From Argyresthia goedartella (lineage: Eukaryota > Arthropoda > Insecta > Lepidoptera > Argyresthiidae), in assembly GCA_949825045.1 (NCBI GenBank), contig OX463808.1, positions 27,899,674 through 27,963,673 of the forward strand: a DNA stretch of 64,000 nucleotides, read 5' to 3'. This document shows positions 23,401 to 34,110 of the stretch, piece after piece. The position numbers were made by a program, and so were the translations under genes. The notes beneath the pieces were generated by a model. That model did no database searches. It was not told the DNA's origin and worked only from the letters and a program-made list of their open reading frames with translations. Numbering within the stretch: the stretch's first letter is position 1; the number at the start of each line of letters is the position of its first letter.

Positions 23401-26400
23401 GCCATACAAATTGATATTTTTTTAGAGAGATTCACCCATACAGTTACGGGGGTGCGAAAAAAAAGTCCTACCCTATCGAGTGGAGTATCGTTGTTTAGGG
23501 TTCGTTAAGTACATCGATACTGAAATTTTGTTTTAAAAAATATGGGATAACAGGAATGAGAAGGCATCAAAGTCAGATTGTTGACAAAATTTTGTACCGA
23601 ATAAATTTCCCAATGACCTATGAAAAATGTGATAATGTGTATTACGTATATTTTACTAAAAATATAAATATATTGTAAAATCAGTTTTTTTTTTAAATTC
23701 CTTAATTTTTAGGTAACATTTGTTACGGAACTCTAAATGTGCTTAGTAGAACACGCACTTGACCGGTTTTTTATAATTTACTTTCTTGAAGTAAAATTGT
23801 TCTAACTGAGCCTGTGTTTTGTTTTAAAAGGTTTTTAAAGGTGTATTATTATTATTATATTTAAAGTACAATGTCTGCAGCTTTTAACTTACCAAGTTGT
23901 ATGTATTCCTGGTACTCTTCGAGGTAGAGTTCCCTCGCCCGCTTGGCCAGTTCCACTGCTTTCAGCATCAGCTTGTAGGCCTCCTCTGCCGTCACGCCGA
24001 GGTGCTGAACGAAGCCCGCGATGGAGGCCTGGTATGTGTTGGTGATCACCAGATCGGCACCCGCTGAAATCAAATGACAGTGATATTAAATCGTATGACG
24101 AATTCACTGAGCACGACGGCAAATCAAACTGAAAAAAAAAAAACATTCAAATCTCACACCATTTAAAAACACACCATAATATAGGTCTATCTACACCTGT
24201 TTTTCCGTCAGGTCCTGCAAATGCAATTTTTTGTCTCTTCTCTACATTGGACCACAGTGGCAGAAGCAGGGCGAAGTAACTCCCACAGATTGGAAATCTA
24301 TTAAAAATTGGTTGTTTTTATATGGCTAGAATTTAATCGCACATTAAAAATACTGATTTGAACAGCAAAAAAGGTGGAGAGTGGGTTTATGAAACGAGCC
24401 GAAGGCGAGTTTCATAATAATATCACTCGAGAGTTTTAATGCCTAATAATGTACAGTTACATACACTAGTTTCACACATACGCATATTACACACATATCA
24501 TAAGCTCTCTTTGATGTGTTCAGGAACCGCATATTTGACCGGCATTGTGGCATTGAGTTGTTTAGCTTGTTCTGTAGTACCAACTTCACAGACAAAGTAG
24601 GTGCGGCACGCAGGCGGGCGTCGGCGTTCGAAATTTGAATGTCATAATATGTAGAAAATTTACACATTATGGTCATAATGTTCAATATTCAGATCAGAAA
24701 TGAGTTTTTACAAAGTAGTTTAACATTATGCTGATCGTAACGTGCGGTCTTTGGACGCAGTAAAGAGGGTTTATGATACGTGTGTAGATAAAATATTAAT
24801 ATGTGTACTTAAGTTTATGTTTTAAGTATTTTTTGTTGTTCTTACTTGTTCAACCTAACACGAAGGATAAAGAGGGCTTCGCTTCGCTCACCCTCTTTAC
24901 CCTTCACCTAAGCTACCGCATTTTGCCCTGATATATGCTGTGCAAATCAGTATTTTTGATGTGCAGTTTAATACTTCCCTTCTTAGAGTTCCGTACCCGA
25001 AGGGTGCCAAACGGGACCCTATTATTCAGCCTCCGCTGTCCGTCTGTCTGTCCATCCGTCCGTCACCGGGCTCTATCGGATCAACCGAAATAGGTAGAGA
25101 GCTGAATTTTTCACAGAATGTGCATTTTTGACAATTTCTGTTGCCGCAACAGCAACAAATAATGAAACATACCGATTTTCAGGAATTAAAAGAAGTACCC
25201 ATAGAAGAAATTATTGGTATGGCTATTTTCTTAGACATTTTGTTTTAGTTGTTTATCGGTGACTCTCCCGATCTTATCGGAAAATATTTTTAATTGCAGG
25301 TATTGAGTTTTGTGCTTAGTTATTTGTCATTATATGATTAATAATTGCTCATTCGAATTATCATAAATAATATTAAGTTTTTTATCTTATTTGATTTTAT
25401 TTCTGTAAATAAGTTACTCAATTTCTATCCACTTCCGGTTTCAATTAGGAAAGAGTTTCGATAACCTGATTACGTAGTATAATACTTACACACTACAAAC
25501 ACAAAACTATTTTTCAATGTTTGGATGTACGGCCTTGAATGTAGTCCTATCTAGTAGTTAATATTTTACTATCAAAAATTAAATATATTCTCCTACAAAA
25601 CACTGTCGTTTTATGTTTTCCGTGTACAATAGTATGGAACCCTTCGTTTGCGGGTCCGATGTCCAACTCGCACTTGACCGAATTTATTATATTATATGTA
25701 TAACCTCGAAAAACAAGATCTTAAACTTAGCTTAACTTACATTAGATACATTTATATATAGGCTCATGCATTGCTTCTGGCTCCACACTAGGATACCCTG
25801 TGTCGTGGGAACCAGAAACAGCGCCGTCACAAATCATCCAAGACCTGGGGATTTTTCTTCCTCCCCAGCAGGGATTCGAACCCGGGACCCTCGCTTGGAA
25901 AGCGGAGCCTCGAACCGCAACGCCACAGAGGTCTCCTTCTTATTCTTCTTTTAATTTGGCTTTGCCAGTATCAAGTGTATCTGAAAGATCACATTTTGTC
26001 CAGGTTCTCGATCGAGAACATAGAAATTAATGTCTTGAGAATAATTCGTTGCTCCTTAGCACCACCCGGGAGGACGTGAAGGGCTGTAGGAACCAAGTAT
26101 TTCCTTCGGACGTGAGCAACTGCCTACCGCCACAGAGGTCATCAACTCCGTCTTTAGTCTGGAGTTGTCAAAAGCAATTCAGAGAATAGTGGTAACTAGC
26201 TTTCCATCTGTCAGGTCTTACTATAGTAGTATTTGTAAATATTTATCATTCCGTTCTTACTTTTATTCTTTGATATTTTGTGAAGACAGAAATTTTCCTC
26301 CGTTATTTGCTAACCTTGCTGTGGCTATATATATATTAAGCACCCAATGAACCAGTACACAATAAGCCAGGAATTATCATCTTTGAGCCCTGATAAGTCG

Positions 26401-29400
26401 CTGGTTAATTAAAAGGTCGATTGTATCTCGTAAACTAGCTTAAAACCCTATTTTCAGTTGAAATGTGGCTACGGGTGATCTTAGGAGAAAATAATGGATT
26501 TTGCTGTTTAACCCTCTGAGACGCAGAGAACCTAAAAAGAAACTTTTTTGACAGACGTCACCTAGAGTACTGAAGAATCTATTGCGGGCATTTGCGGGGC
26601 AACAACATAAAATTTGCCTTAATTGTTATGTCATTATTTTTTCTTTTCCGGCCAGCAGGCAAGCGAAAGGGTTAAACCAAAAAGGATAAAACAATATTTT
26701 GTGCAGGCATTAGTTTTTCAAGTCAAGATATGGCGATATAAAATGTATAGTGCCCTGCAGTTCTCGACGTCGTTAGTTGATTAAAAAAGTAGTTGACGTC
26801 CCGTTTCCTAATGTACACTTTGAGACAGGTTGGGATGGCCATAGGGGAAAGACAATAACAAACGTAGTCGCGAAGCCAGAACTGGGCCGTAACACCCCCG
26901 CGATATAATAAATCATATCATCATTCAAATATGATCGCAGATTTCGCAGATTATCACATGGATGTGGTGGCGCAATTGGTTTGATATCGGTCGCGCAATT
27001 GATTTGATATCGGTCGCGAAATTGGTTTGATATCGGTCGCGCAATTGGTTTGATATCGGTCGCGCAATTGGTTTGATATCTGTCGCGCAAATGGTTTGAT
27101 ATCGGTCGCGCAATTGGTTTGATATCGGTCGCGCAATTGGTTTGATATCGGTCGCGCAATTGGTTTGATATCGGTCGCGCTATCGAATTGCGGGATTGAA
27201 AGAAAATAATATTACGTCCGAACGTGGGGACGTAATATTATTTTAATTTTGTTTTGTTTCATTATTTGTAATGTTTAAGTTTTATTGTACGATGGTACGG
27301 TACCCTTCGTGTTCGAGTCCGACCCCCACATGACCGATTTTCGGTAACTATCGACAATCGACATCGACTACATCATTAGAAAATCGCCATCACCACAACA
27401 GTGTATCAAATTCAAATGGTTTTATGCTATTATTATTTATTTATGAGTGAGCCTAGGCTAATATTTCTGCGAAGTAGGCCCCTGACGCGAACTATGAACT
27501 CTGTTTTCTCATTAGCATCAAAAAAAAATGCGGCAGTGATACCATTGTAAAATATATAAATAATTGGACTCGGTTGTATATTTTAACCATAAATAAAATA
27601 CTCGTATCACTAAAAACGACATTTATTCCAAAGGTAATAAAGGTAAAAACAACGACGTAGTAGTTTTTTTATCGAAACTTAAATGGTATCAATTTCTTTG
27701 GACATATTGACAACACTGTGTTTTGAAGCCGGTCCACACTGGAAAATGTGGCGAACGGGAGCGACTAACTAAAACAAAAAAGTGTGTTTCCCATATAATA
27801 ATATAATTATTTCGTCTGTACAAAAAGAGGAGTAAACTTATAGTTCAATATTTTCCTACTGCAAGCAACCAATGGCGTTTATTGACTCGGAACAACATAC
27901 CGAAGTGTACGATTCTGAACTCAACAAATAGAGCACTGGAGCTAGAATAAAGCCGAATATCAACACACAAAGCAGTGAACTTGAACGGAATTCATGTTGT
28001 CGACGGATTCACTAGCCATGCCAACCAGGGATAGTATACTCGGCTGACCAGTTGAATCTACTTGGAAGCTGTTCATCGCCTGAGAATAAAAGCTACTTTC
28101 GTAACTCCCGGAGGAATGTATCACACACATGCAATGTGTAGAGTCACATGCTGGCTCTACCTAACTAGCCAGTTTGCTCACTCAGCTAGATCCAAACGAT
28201 AAACAGCCTAGGTATATTTTCTGTGTTTTTGTGTTCGCCTGGTTGAGGTTCATATAACTTTTCCGTGTTATTTTAGTTTTGAATAAAATTATATTTTCTG
28301 TTATCTGCTAGGGTTAGATAAGGTTAACTTGAGGACACAGGTCGAATTGGAGTCTGTTTTTATTTAAAAATAACACAAATGCCAATTATTATGCCTATGA
28401 TTATAATTACGATAAATTGTATAACCTCATGTGATCAGGGATAAAAGACATTGAAGATAACTGCATGTGATTTGTAGACCAGCCTAAATTCTACTTAAAA
28501 GTCTCCAACTTCGCCAAAGCCACGTTTAGTCGTCACATATATAAAAGGGTAAGTTCCACACAATTCAGTCTTGATGTTAATCCAATCCTGAATTCTGAAA
28601 GTTTTAATTAGTAAACTTAACTCGATAAACTAGACCAGCAGCAGGTACCAATTTAGCACTATTTGAGAGCTATACAAAGGCTAATACTACCTTACTGAAA
28701 GCACTGAATACTCAAATGGCATAAACAATCGGCATTACGTTGAAACTTGAAGCCGTGGAGCGAGAAATTTGTTTAGTGATAGTAGGTACACTATTTGTGC
28801 TGAAATTTCACTACGAAGCAGCAGGCAGAAAGTGGATTAGTCAGAGTATCCTACAATTTAGTAATATCCTAATTCATGAAGAGGCAGCCGAGAGGTAAGA
28901 TTGCAAAAGTTTGTATAAATGTCTCAGCTGCAATTAATGACTGGGAGTGCCGAGTAAATGGTATTTGCTATGCTCCTAATACTATATGTATAATGCTGTA
29001 TATGTATGGGTTATGATGAGCAACCACCGTCGCGTCGTAGGGACCAGGAAACACTGCGTCTCGTTACCTACCTATACTACAATGTACTCGCCTACAAGCG
29101 AACTCCGTGTATGTGGTACTATGCAAATGGAGGGTGGTAAGGGGTAGCTATAGCGGTAATAGTCGCAAGACTTGGCAACGGTATGCGGCGTCAATTATTA
29201 TAAGCACGACGAAACAGCTGGATCTTAAGTAGCAAACTATGCACCAGCAAAATTTGTATATTTCTTTTCCCGCTATGTTTTGCAAAATATAATATGTGAA
29301 TCGGTTGTATAAAGCAATTTGTCTTCCTTAACTGCACACAATTTCATTCGCAATATCGGGAACCCAGGTCAAGCCCGCTATTAGATTTTTAAGTGTTCTC

Positions 29401-30642
29401 TCTCAGGCGGTCGGTTTTGACTTTAAAATAAACAGACCGACAAAAAGCCCTGTTTTACTGAAAGAGAAATTGTACGCACCGCAATTTGTCAGAAGTTCAC
29501 AACAGGACCGTTATGGCAATTATTATGCAATGGGGCCCCATTTTCTATGTTTTCATATCGTTCTTGTACATGGCGGTGAGGCAGTGGGCTACCCCCCGGG
29601 GGAGTTATTTGCTTGCAGACACTTTTCAGCTTTTCCTTATGAAAAGAAACCGTCCGTTTTGTGGCGAAGAAAAGCGCTTTCAGAGGACGATGACACGAGA
29701 CGAGGTCGCACTCTCGCTGTTTGATGCAAGAAATGACGGGCTAAAAGCGACCTAACGTGTAATTCGTCAAAACACGCATACACAGGCTTGTGTTATGTCG
29801 TTGCGTAGCACAATTGTATGTGCGTGCGCTCCAAATAAGTGCTCATTTCCTTTCTACATGTTATGGGATGCTTTACATAATACAGCTTCATTTGCGTCGT
29901 AAACCAGAAATAGACCTTCTGTTATTTTAGATCGTTCGACGTTAGTTATTAGCTTATCAGCAATATTATTTTCGAGTCCACATCCCACATTGATGAGTAC
30001 AATGTTACTGGATTAATGTATTTTCCTAGCAAGACCTCATGTAAGACTGTGACTACGTTATTTGTGCTCTACAAGCTTTCGTAAATCTCGATGCGTCGCT
30101 TTATGTGCTCTGTCTGTCAGCGAAACGGACAATCGGTCGGGACGGTTATCTTTGCTTTATTAAATCGTTATTTTTTCGGCCTCTGTCGCAAGAAAAACTA
30201 CCTTGGCCGCGCTAAATAACGTGGGTAGGTGGATTAGAAGGTGGCTAATTCGAGTGAGCTAATTTTCGTTGCACGAGCTACTCAAACTCAGTCTATTTGA
30301 ATTGACTTATTGCTGTAAACATCACCGCCGAAAATTAGGTTTGATGGTAAGGTCGCCCGCCCCTATCCTAAAAGTCAAATTACTGCAGCGTATTGTGCCG
30401 TCCGTACAGCGGTAGTTTAGTCCTCAATATCGAAGTTGATGACGACGAGCCTCACCTCTCAAAAAGTCGAAGTGTGTGTTGACGACCTCATTGGGATGCG
30501 TGTGCAAGAATCGTGCGCTCCACAGCGGGTCGCCGTCGACCACGTGGCCCACGTGGCAACTCAGTTGCGACGAGAAGCCGCCGTCGAGGATCACCACCCG
30601 CGGGGCTCCGGCACCGTCGCCGGCGCCGTTCGTCGGCGTCAT
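17291..30642 (-). CDS. Homocysteine S-methyltransferase, six exons, 341 residues
   Basis: The enzyme transfers a methyl group (S-methylmethionine or S-adenosylmethionine in relatives) to homocysteine to give methionine, using a zinc-bound thiolate in a TIM barrel. Exons on the minus strand are 30456-30642, 23893-24063, 20282-20382, 18839-19000, 18343-18557 and 17291-17480. They total 1026 bases, and all junctions keep the frame. Motifs: DGGFSSQL (residues 20-27), LRAGADLVITNTYQAS (61-76), GSVGPYGAHLHDGSEY (127-142), ALETIP (175-180), GVNC with Cys240, and GGCC with Cys307 and Cys308. All three zinc ligands are present and the length is normal. Start: ATG 30640-30642 follows a possible acceptor (CACCTTTCAG), so the upstream in-frame Met at 30705 is probably intronic. 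I know no single insect gene symbol for it. Confidence 0.93.
18343..18557 (-). CDS. Methyltransferase exon 5
   Basis: Residues 208-278 plus two bases. The acceptor GTGTTTCAG ends at 18558 and the donor is AAATTGG|GTACGC. It carries the first zinc ligand in VGVNCCAPSF and the LIVYPNSGEKYN block. Confidence 0.93.
18839..19000 (-). CDS. Methyltransferase exon 4
   Basis: Residues 154-207 in phase 0: acceptor AATTGCAG, donor TGTAAG|GTCAGT. It holds VDLLALETIPCQEEAEMLVE; the Glu of LETIP is a conserved active-site position in the family. Confidence 0.93.
20282..20382 (-). CDS. Methyltransferase exon 3
   Basis: A short exon of 101 bases, preceded by TGTGCTTGCAG and ended by TCTGTTGAG|GTAAAA. It supplies residues 120-153, including the conserved barrel block GSVGPYGAHLHDGSEYDGSY. 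It is easy to miss because no long frame surrounds it. Confidence 0.9.
20424..20655. repeat. Dispersed retroposon-like repeat in intron 3-side DNA
   Basis: It starts ACTAGCTGATCCCCGCAACT, holds TGTGCTAAATTTCATTCAAA and CGTTTACCCGTTTTAGTGTG, and ends TTTCACATTTATAATATTAG. This layout is that of a highly abundant insect retroposon tail. It lies just upstream (transcript sense) of exon 3. Confidence 0.5.
23275..23775 (+). repeat. Dispersed GGTCCGTACCCGAAGGGT repeat (family B)
   Basis: It opens TTTTTAGGGGTCCGTACCCG and closes ACGCACTTGACCGGTTTTTT. The middle has TACAGCCAAACGGTTAAAGC and CCATACAGTTACGGGGG. Related copies lie at 24984, 31517, 36044, 39770 and 40538, and end fragments at 27290 and 46240. 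No coding frame. Confidence 0.65.
23893..24063 (-). CDS. Methyltransferase exon 2
   Basis: Starts after TTTCAG at 24064 and ends at CAACTTG|GTAAGT. It encodes residues 63-119 (AGADLVITNTYQASIAGF, then an amphipathic helix rich in Leu/Lys/Glu). Intron 1 is 6.4 kb. Confidence 0.93.
24205..24300 (-). mobile_element. 3'-end fragment of non-LTR family A
   Basis: TTTTTTGTCTCTTCTCTACA and GTAACTCCCACAGATTG match the 3' UTR at 8389-8520. Confidence 0.6.
24339..24966. mobile_element. 628-bp inverted-repeat element, non-autonomous
   Basis: The left end CGCACATTAAAAATACTGAT and the right end ATCAGTATTTTTGATGTGCA are inverted copies of about 28 bp. Both are bordered by TTTAAT, a plausible target duplication. 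Inside is a minus-strand fragment also seen at 56655 and 57500 (SKRAYDMCV, KLVYVTVH) and the GGCTTCGCTTCGCTCACC block. It sits in intron 1. Confidence 0.65.
24984..25690 (+). repeat. Family B dispersed repeat
   Basis: It opens TTCCGTACCCGAAGGGTGCC, has CCGTCTGTCTGTCCATCCG, and closes CAACTCGCACTTGACCG. Confidence 0.65.
25761..25934 (-). mobile_element. tRNA-derived SINE (family S1)
   Basis: Reading the minus strand, it starts GACCTCTGTGGCGTTGCGGT (A box) and has GGGTTCGAATCCC (B box) about 40 bases on, then AGGTCTTGGATG and GGTTCCCACGACACAGGG. It lies in intron 1 in the same sense as the host gene. Other copies are at 43700-43896 and, partial, at 39925-40000. Confidence 0.75.
26971..27181. 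repeat. 23-bp minisatellite, about nine units
   Basis: The unit GGTTTGATATCGGTCGCGC plus AATT is repeated about nine times with a handful of substitutions. Because 23 is not a multiple of three, all three frames stay open and give a spurious repeating peptide (RDRYQTNCATDIKPIARP). Confidence 0.93.
27203..27244. repeat. Perfect 17-bp hairpin
   Basis: AAAATAATATTACGTCC, an 8-base loop, then GGACGTAATATTATTTT. It lies directly beside the minisatellite. Confidence 0.85.
27290..27340 (+). repeat. 3'-end fragment of family B
   Basis: GGTACCCTTCGTGTTCGAGT followed by CCGACCCCCACATGACCG matches the family's closing block. Confidence 0.5.
27345..30420. other. Intron 1 remainder, no gene recognised
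   Basis: There is no supported gene or named repeat. A plus-strand frame near 29470-29755 is open but shows no motif. Confidence 0.4.
30456..30642 (-). CDS. Methyltransferase exon 1
   Basis: Residues 1-62 plus one base. It is very GC-rich at the 5' side (GGCGCCGGCGACGGTGCCGG), with a Gly/Ala-rich leader before VVILDGGFSSQL. It ends at TTGAGAG|GTGAGG. A possible 5' UTR acceptor lies at 30671-30672. Confidence 0.9.
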
Positions 30643-30669
30643 GCTCGCAACGCAAGATGGGCTTGGCAG

Positions 30670-31516
30670 GCTGAAAGGTGGCAAGAAGGCATGGAAGTTA
30701 AACAAAGAATTACGTATGTTTATACACCTAGATTTTGGTTTTTAAGTAATCCTCAATGTATCATTGTCGCATTCAACAACTTTTATCACATCGCATTTTA
30801 CATTTAATTATTTGTTAGCTATGTTCATGAATGTACCTGTATTAATATAGTACTAAGAAAATTGAACTTCCTTCTGAGTTCAGACATTCCCTTGCTGCAG
30901 CCTGCATACCTTCCATATTGAACCTTACAGGCACATTATTCAGTGAACGCTTAGCAAGAATGTCATAATCGTGCTTAGTTATGATTTATGTTCACTAAAG
31001 ACAAGGCCCACTTATCTGTATATAGGTATATAAAATTCAAAGTCCTCGGTTGAAAGCAATTAGGAGAGATGATGAAATGTTTCCCCTTTCAAAGCATAAC
31101 GCGAGTAATATCATTAAGTTGCGGAAATGGAATGGGCAGCAATGTGTGTGCGGCCCACGGCAATAAATAAGAAAACTATTTGGTCCGGATGGCCGATGAT
31201 ATGGGTCTTACCGAAGTAATGGTAAGCCAAAGGGATGTAATGAAATGATTGTGAGCTAACGGGGTTAGGAGGACGGGATCAAAGTTTTTCTAAGAGACAA
31301 CCACTAGACACCCAGTTTATGGAACGTTTTGCAGATCGAGAATATTTTCACTCAGAAAAATATAGAGGTGAAAGTCCATCTCTATATTTTGTTGTAATGT
31401 AGATAAGTAGAAGTTTTATCTTCTCACAGTCTCACACTCATTACGGTCGTGCCGACCAAGTCACCTTACTAGTTGGGTACCTACTTAAATTGATAAAAAT
31501 GTAACACACTAGCTTT
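30670..31516. other. 5' side of the methyltransferase gene
   Basis: A first untranslated exon and promoter may lie here or further right. I see no motif that places them. Confidence 0.3.
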
Positions 31517-31799
31517 TTAAGGTTCCGTAACAGAAGGGTCCAAACGGAGCTGTCGCTCACGTGTATGTCCGTCCGTCGTCGTCTGTCACACAGGTTTTAC
31601 AGCCAAACGATTAAAACTTCAGTCTTAAAATTTTGACATTATAAACATCTTCTTGACCCAAAGCCATATAATTGACAAAAAATATTTTAAATATTTAAAG
31701 GTAGGCTCCCATACAGCTAAAGGCTAGCGCGAAAAAATTATTTAATTACCCCATAGAGTGTGGTATCGTTGTTTAGAGCTCGTATAGGTGCCGCCATTT

Positions 31800-31892
31800 A
31801 ACTCTAGCGCTAACCTTGGCTAAATGAGAGAGAGAGAAATATTGAAATAATGAACGCGAAAGAGACGCACTGCCAAGGTTAGCGCTAGAGTT
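31800..31892. mobile_element. 93-bp inverted-repeat unit
   Basis: AACTCTAGCGCTAACCTTGG (31800-31819) and its exact reverse complement (31873-31892) surround a spacer with a GAGAGAGAGA run. The repeat is perfect over 21 bp. Confidence 0.75.
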
Positions 31893-31927
31893 ACGTACAG
31901 TTACTCGTACATATATATAGTATTTTC

Positions 31928-32250
31928 AACCGACTTCAAAAAGGAAAAGTTTCTCAATTCGTCTGTTTTTTTTTTGTGTGTGTTTGTTACGCGATTACTT
32001 CGTCAATTATGGACCGATTTTCATGACTATTGTTTTGTTTTGGTCATACTTCAGAGGTAGTCCCATATTTTTTTTATTAAAACAGATTTAGAGATTTTTG
32101 AAAAAATCAACAAATACAAAAAAAACACAGCTGACGTTTTGGTTTGTGGTTCCGTAGAGCAAAAGTTTTGATGAGGACTTTTCATGTACACAGACTTCAT
32201 TCGTATCCCGACCGGGGAGGAAGAAATAGGGCTTGAACATGAAGTCGGTT
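31928..32250 (+). mobile_element. MITE-like element with AACCGACTTC ends, copy 1
   Basis: It opens AACCGACTTCAAAAAGG and ends CATGAAGTCGGTT, so the ends are inverted repeats. The body has TACTTCAGAGGTAGTCCCAT, GTTTGTGGTTCCGTAGAGC and CTTTTCATGTACACA. Confidence 0.7.
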
Positions 32251-32434
32251 ATTTAAGTTTTTAACTTGATCAATTATTAGTAAAAAAATATTGGAATTAT
32301 TTTACAAAATTTAGTAACGAAGAAAATTTTAACTTCCCCTTACCTTAAATTTTTGTGTTAATGTTTATTATTACGTGTATTTTTCTAACAAATATAGTGA
32401 TAATCAGAGGTTTCTTTTAAATTCCCTCATTTTC

Positions 32435-32758
32435 AACCGACTTCAAAAAGAAGGTTTTCAATTCGACTGTTTTTTTGTATGTTTATAACGCGATTATTCA
32501 GTCAATTATGAATCGATTTTGATGATTCTAAATTAGATTAGTAGGTCGTACTTCAGAGGTAGTCTCATATAAATTTTATCAAAATGTATTCTACGCTTTT
32601 TGATAAAAATAACAAAAACAAAAAATATATACACATGATGTTTTGGTTTGTGGTTCCGTGCAGCAAAAGTTTTGATAAGGACTTTTCATGTACACATATG
32701 TACTTCATTTGAATCCCCACCAGGGAGGATGAAATAGGGTTTGAACTTGAAGTCGGTT
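32435..32758 (+). mobile_element. MITE-like element with AACCGACTTC ends, copy 2
   Basis: Same orientation and layout as copy 1, 184 bases further on, and nearly the same length (324 against 323 bases). A tandem arrangement of one element inside another repeat suggests duplication with the host repeat, or unequal exchange. Confidence 0.7.
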
Positions 32759-33003
32759 TTTAAAGTTTTTAACTTGTTGAATTATTAGGCTTATATTCTA
32801 CATTTGTTTCAGAACCCTTAATATGCGAAGTCCGACATGCACTTGGCCGGTTAGGCTAAATAATGACCTCAAAATCATGGTCATGAAGTATAAGTAGATT
32901 TATCGGATAGTCTCTCAATACTTTTCTTCTATTGCGTAGCGTAGGGAGTAGGTGCCTATACATTACATAGTTAGTGTGATGTTAAATTGTTTTTAGTAAA
33001 GTC

Positions 33004-33060
33004 ATCTAAGTTATCTTTCGATGTTTTTATTCGAAAAAAACATCGAAAGATAACTTAGAT
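33004..33060. repeat. Perfect 25-bp hairpin with 7-base loop
   Basis: The arm 33004-33028 (ATCTAAGTTATCTTTCGATG and on) is the exact reverse complement of 33036-33060, with loop ATTCGAA. Confidence 0.85.
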
Positions 33061-33299
33061 ATCGGTAGGTGCTTGGATTTCTGAATGAGTAGTTTAATGT
33101 AACAGGCGATTAGTCAAAGATTAATTTAAACAGCGGCACGTGATTCGCTGAAAAGAGTTTGTTGTGAGATTATCTATCAGTTATTTATTATGAGACAAGA
33201 CAGACAAAAGACAAAATTTCTTTATTTCTCATAGCCCAACTTATCATACTATGTGGGTAAACTAACAAACAGTTACATGTAATAATAACAGTATATTAT

Positions 33300-33548
33300 A
33301 ATTGTTAGACCTTGCTGTTAATAATTTTGTAATTATTTATTCCAGCTTATTAAATAAAAATAAATCATAATTGTATTAGTTAAGCACAACCTATTTTTAA
33401 AAGAGATCTAAAAATCAATCTGTGGGAGTTTCTACGCCCTTCTTCTCCCACAGTGGTCCAATGTAGAGAAGAGGCAAAAAATGACGTTTGCTAAGAATAT
33501 GTAAATATCTACAGTAATTAAGTACTTTTGAGTTTGAGTTTGAGTTTT
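33300..33548 (+). mobile_element. 3'-end fragment of non-LTR family A
   Basis: AATCTGTGGGAGTTTCTACG and GTCCAATGTAGAGAAGAGGC match the 3' UTR of the copy at 8389. It ends in a GAGTTT tail, typical of this type of insertion. Confidence 0.65.
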
Positions 33549-33550
33549 AT

Positions 33551-33736
33551 TACGAGGGGTGTTACGACCACTACCATGTAGCGGTAGTAGCCGGGACTTA
33601 CAGATTAACGTGTCATCCGAAACACGGAACGTCCGATAATGTACTTAAGATAAACTAATTATCTCATTGGTCAGGAATAGAACCTGCAACTCCTGTGTGA
33701 GAAGTAAGCGTGAAACCCATTAGACCACGTACTAAA
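33551..33736 (-). mobile_element. tRNA-derived SINE (family S2)
   Basis: The reverse strand reads GTGGTCTAATGGGTTTCACG (A box) and GGAGTTGCAGGTTCTATTCC (B-box position, altered), then CCGAAACAC reversed. It is the opposite-strand partner of the copy at 41096. Confidence 0.6.
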
Positions 33737-33825
33737 CCAAATGCTCGCTGTATTGACTGAATCTATACTATATTTAAATTATATTATATTCTGTATGAAT
33801 GAAACCTAATATGATTTATTTTTTC

Positions 33826-34110
33826 ATAATTTCTTTATTGCACACAAATCATATAAAAAACAGGAGTTACATTAAAATAGTTTATAAAGTAGCGAGCTTA
33901 TCTCTAATAAGAGATCTCTTCCAGCAAACCAGGTTAAGATGGGAATGGTTATTTGCTGAGCAGGGGTAGACCCATATACAACAATATCACGAAATAAACT
34001 AGTAATTACATATTAATAAATCAAATAAATTATATAAACTAAATACGTATATGTATAGTATACACATAAGTGTTTATTGGTATATAATATAGTAGTAGTA
34101 TAATATATAT
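33826..34110 (-). mobile_element. 3'-end fragment of non-LTR family C
   Basis: AATTTCTTTATTGCACACA, GCGAGCTTATCTCTAA and TCTTCCAGCAAACCA match the 3' UTR of the copy nested at 52115-53455. Confidence 0.65.

Larger units (their letters stand above)
31517..32855 (+). repeat. Family B repeat enlarged by nested insertions
   Basis: It opens GGTTCCGTAACAGAAGGGTC and closes TCCGACATGCACTTGGCCGG, like the other copies, but is about twice as long. The excess is explained by the small inverted repeat at 31800-31892 and two AACCGACTTC-ended elements. Confidence 0.65.

Noticed and set aside
25850..25930. A tRNA gene at the GGGATTCGAACCCGGGACC block
   Set aside because: The box A/B spacing is tRNA-like but the surrounding body is a SINE shared with other loci, and no cloverleaf acceptor stem closes.
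26773..27159. Open frames encoding a repeating RDRYQTNCATDIKPIARP peptide
   Set aside because: They arise from the 23-bp minisatellite, whose length keeps all three frames open; no flanking coding signal.
26971..27181. CRISPR-like array
   Set aside because: Units are contiguous without unique spacers, and the DNA is eukaryotic.
27203..27244. A rolling-circle nick site, because the stem contains TAATATTAC
   Set aside because: The nonamer is in the stem, not the loop, and there is no Rep gene; it is AT-rich coincidence.
30436..30807. Plus-strand frames opposite methyltransferase exon 1
   Set aside because: Shadows of the GC-rich exon on the minus strand, whose protein motifs are clear.
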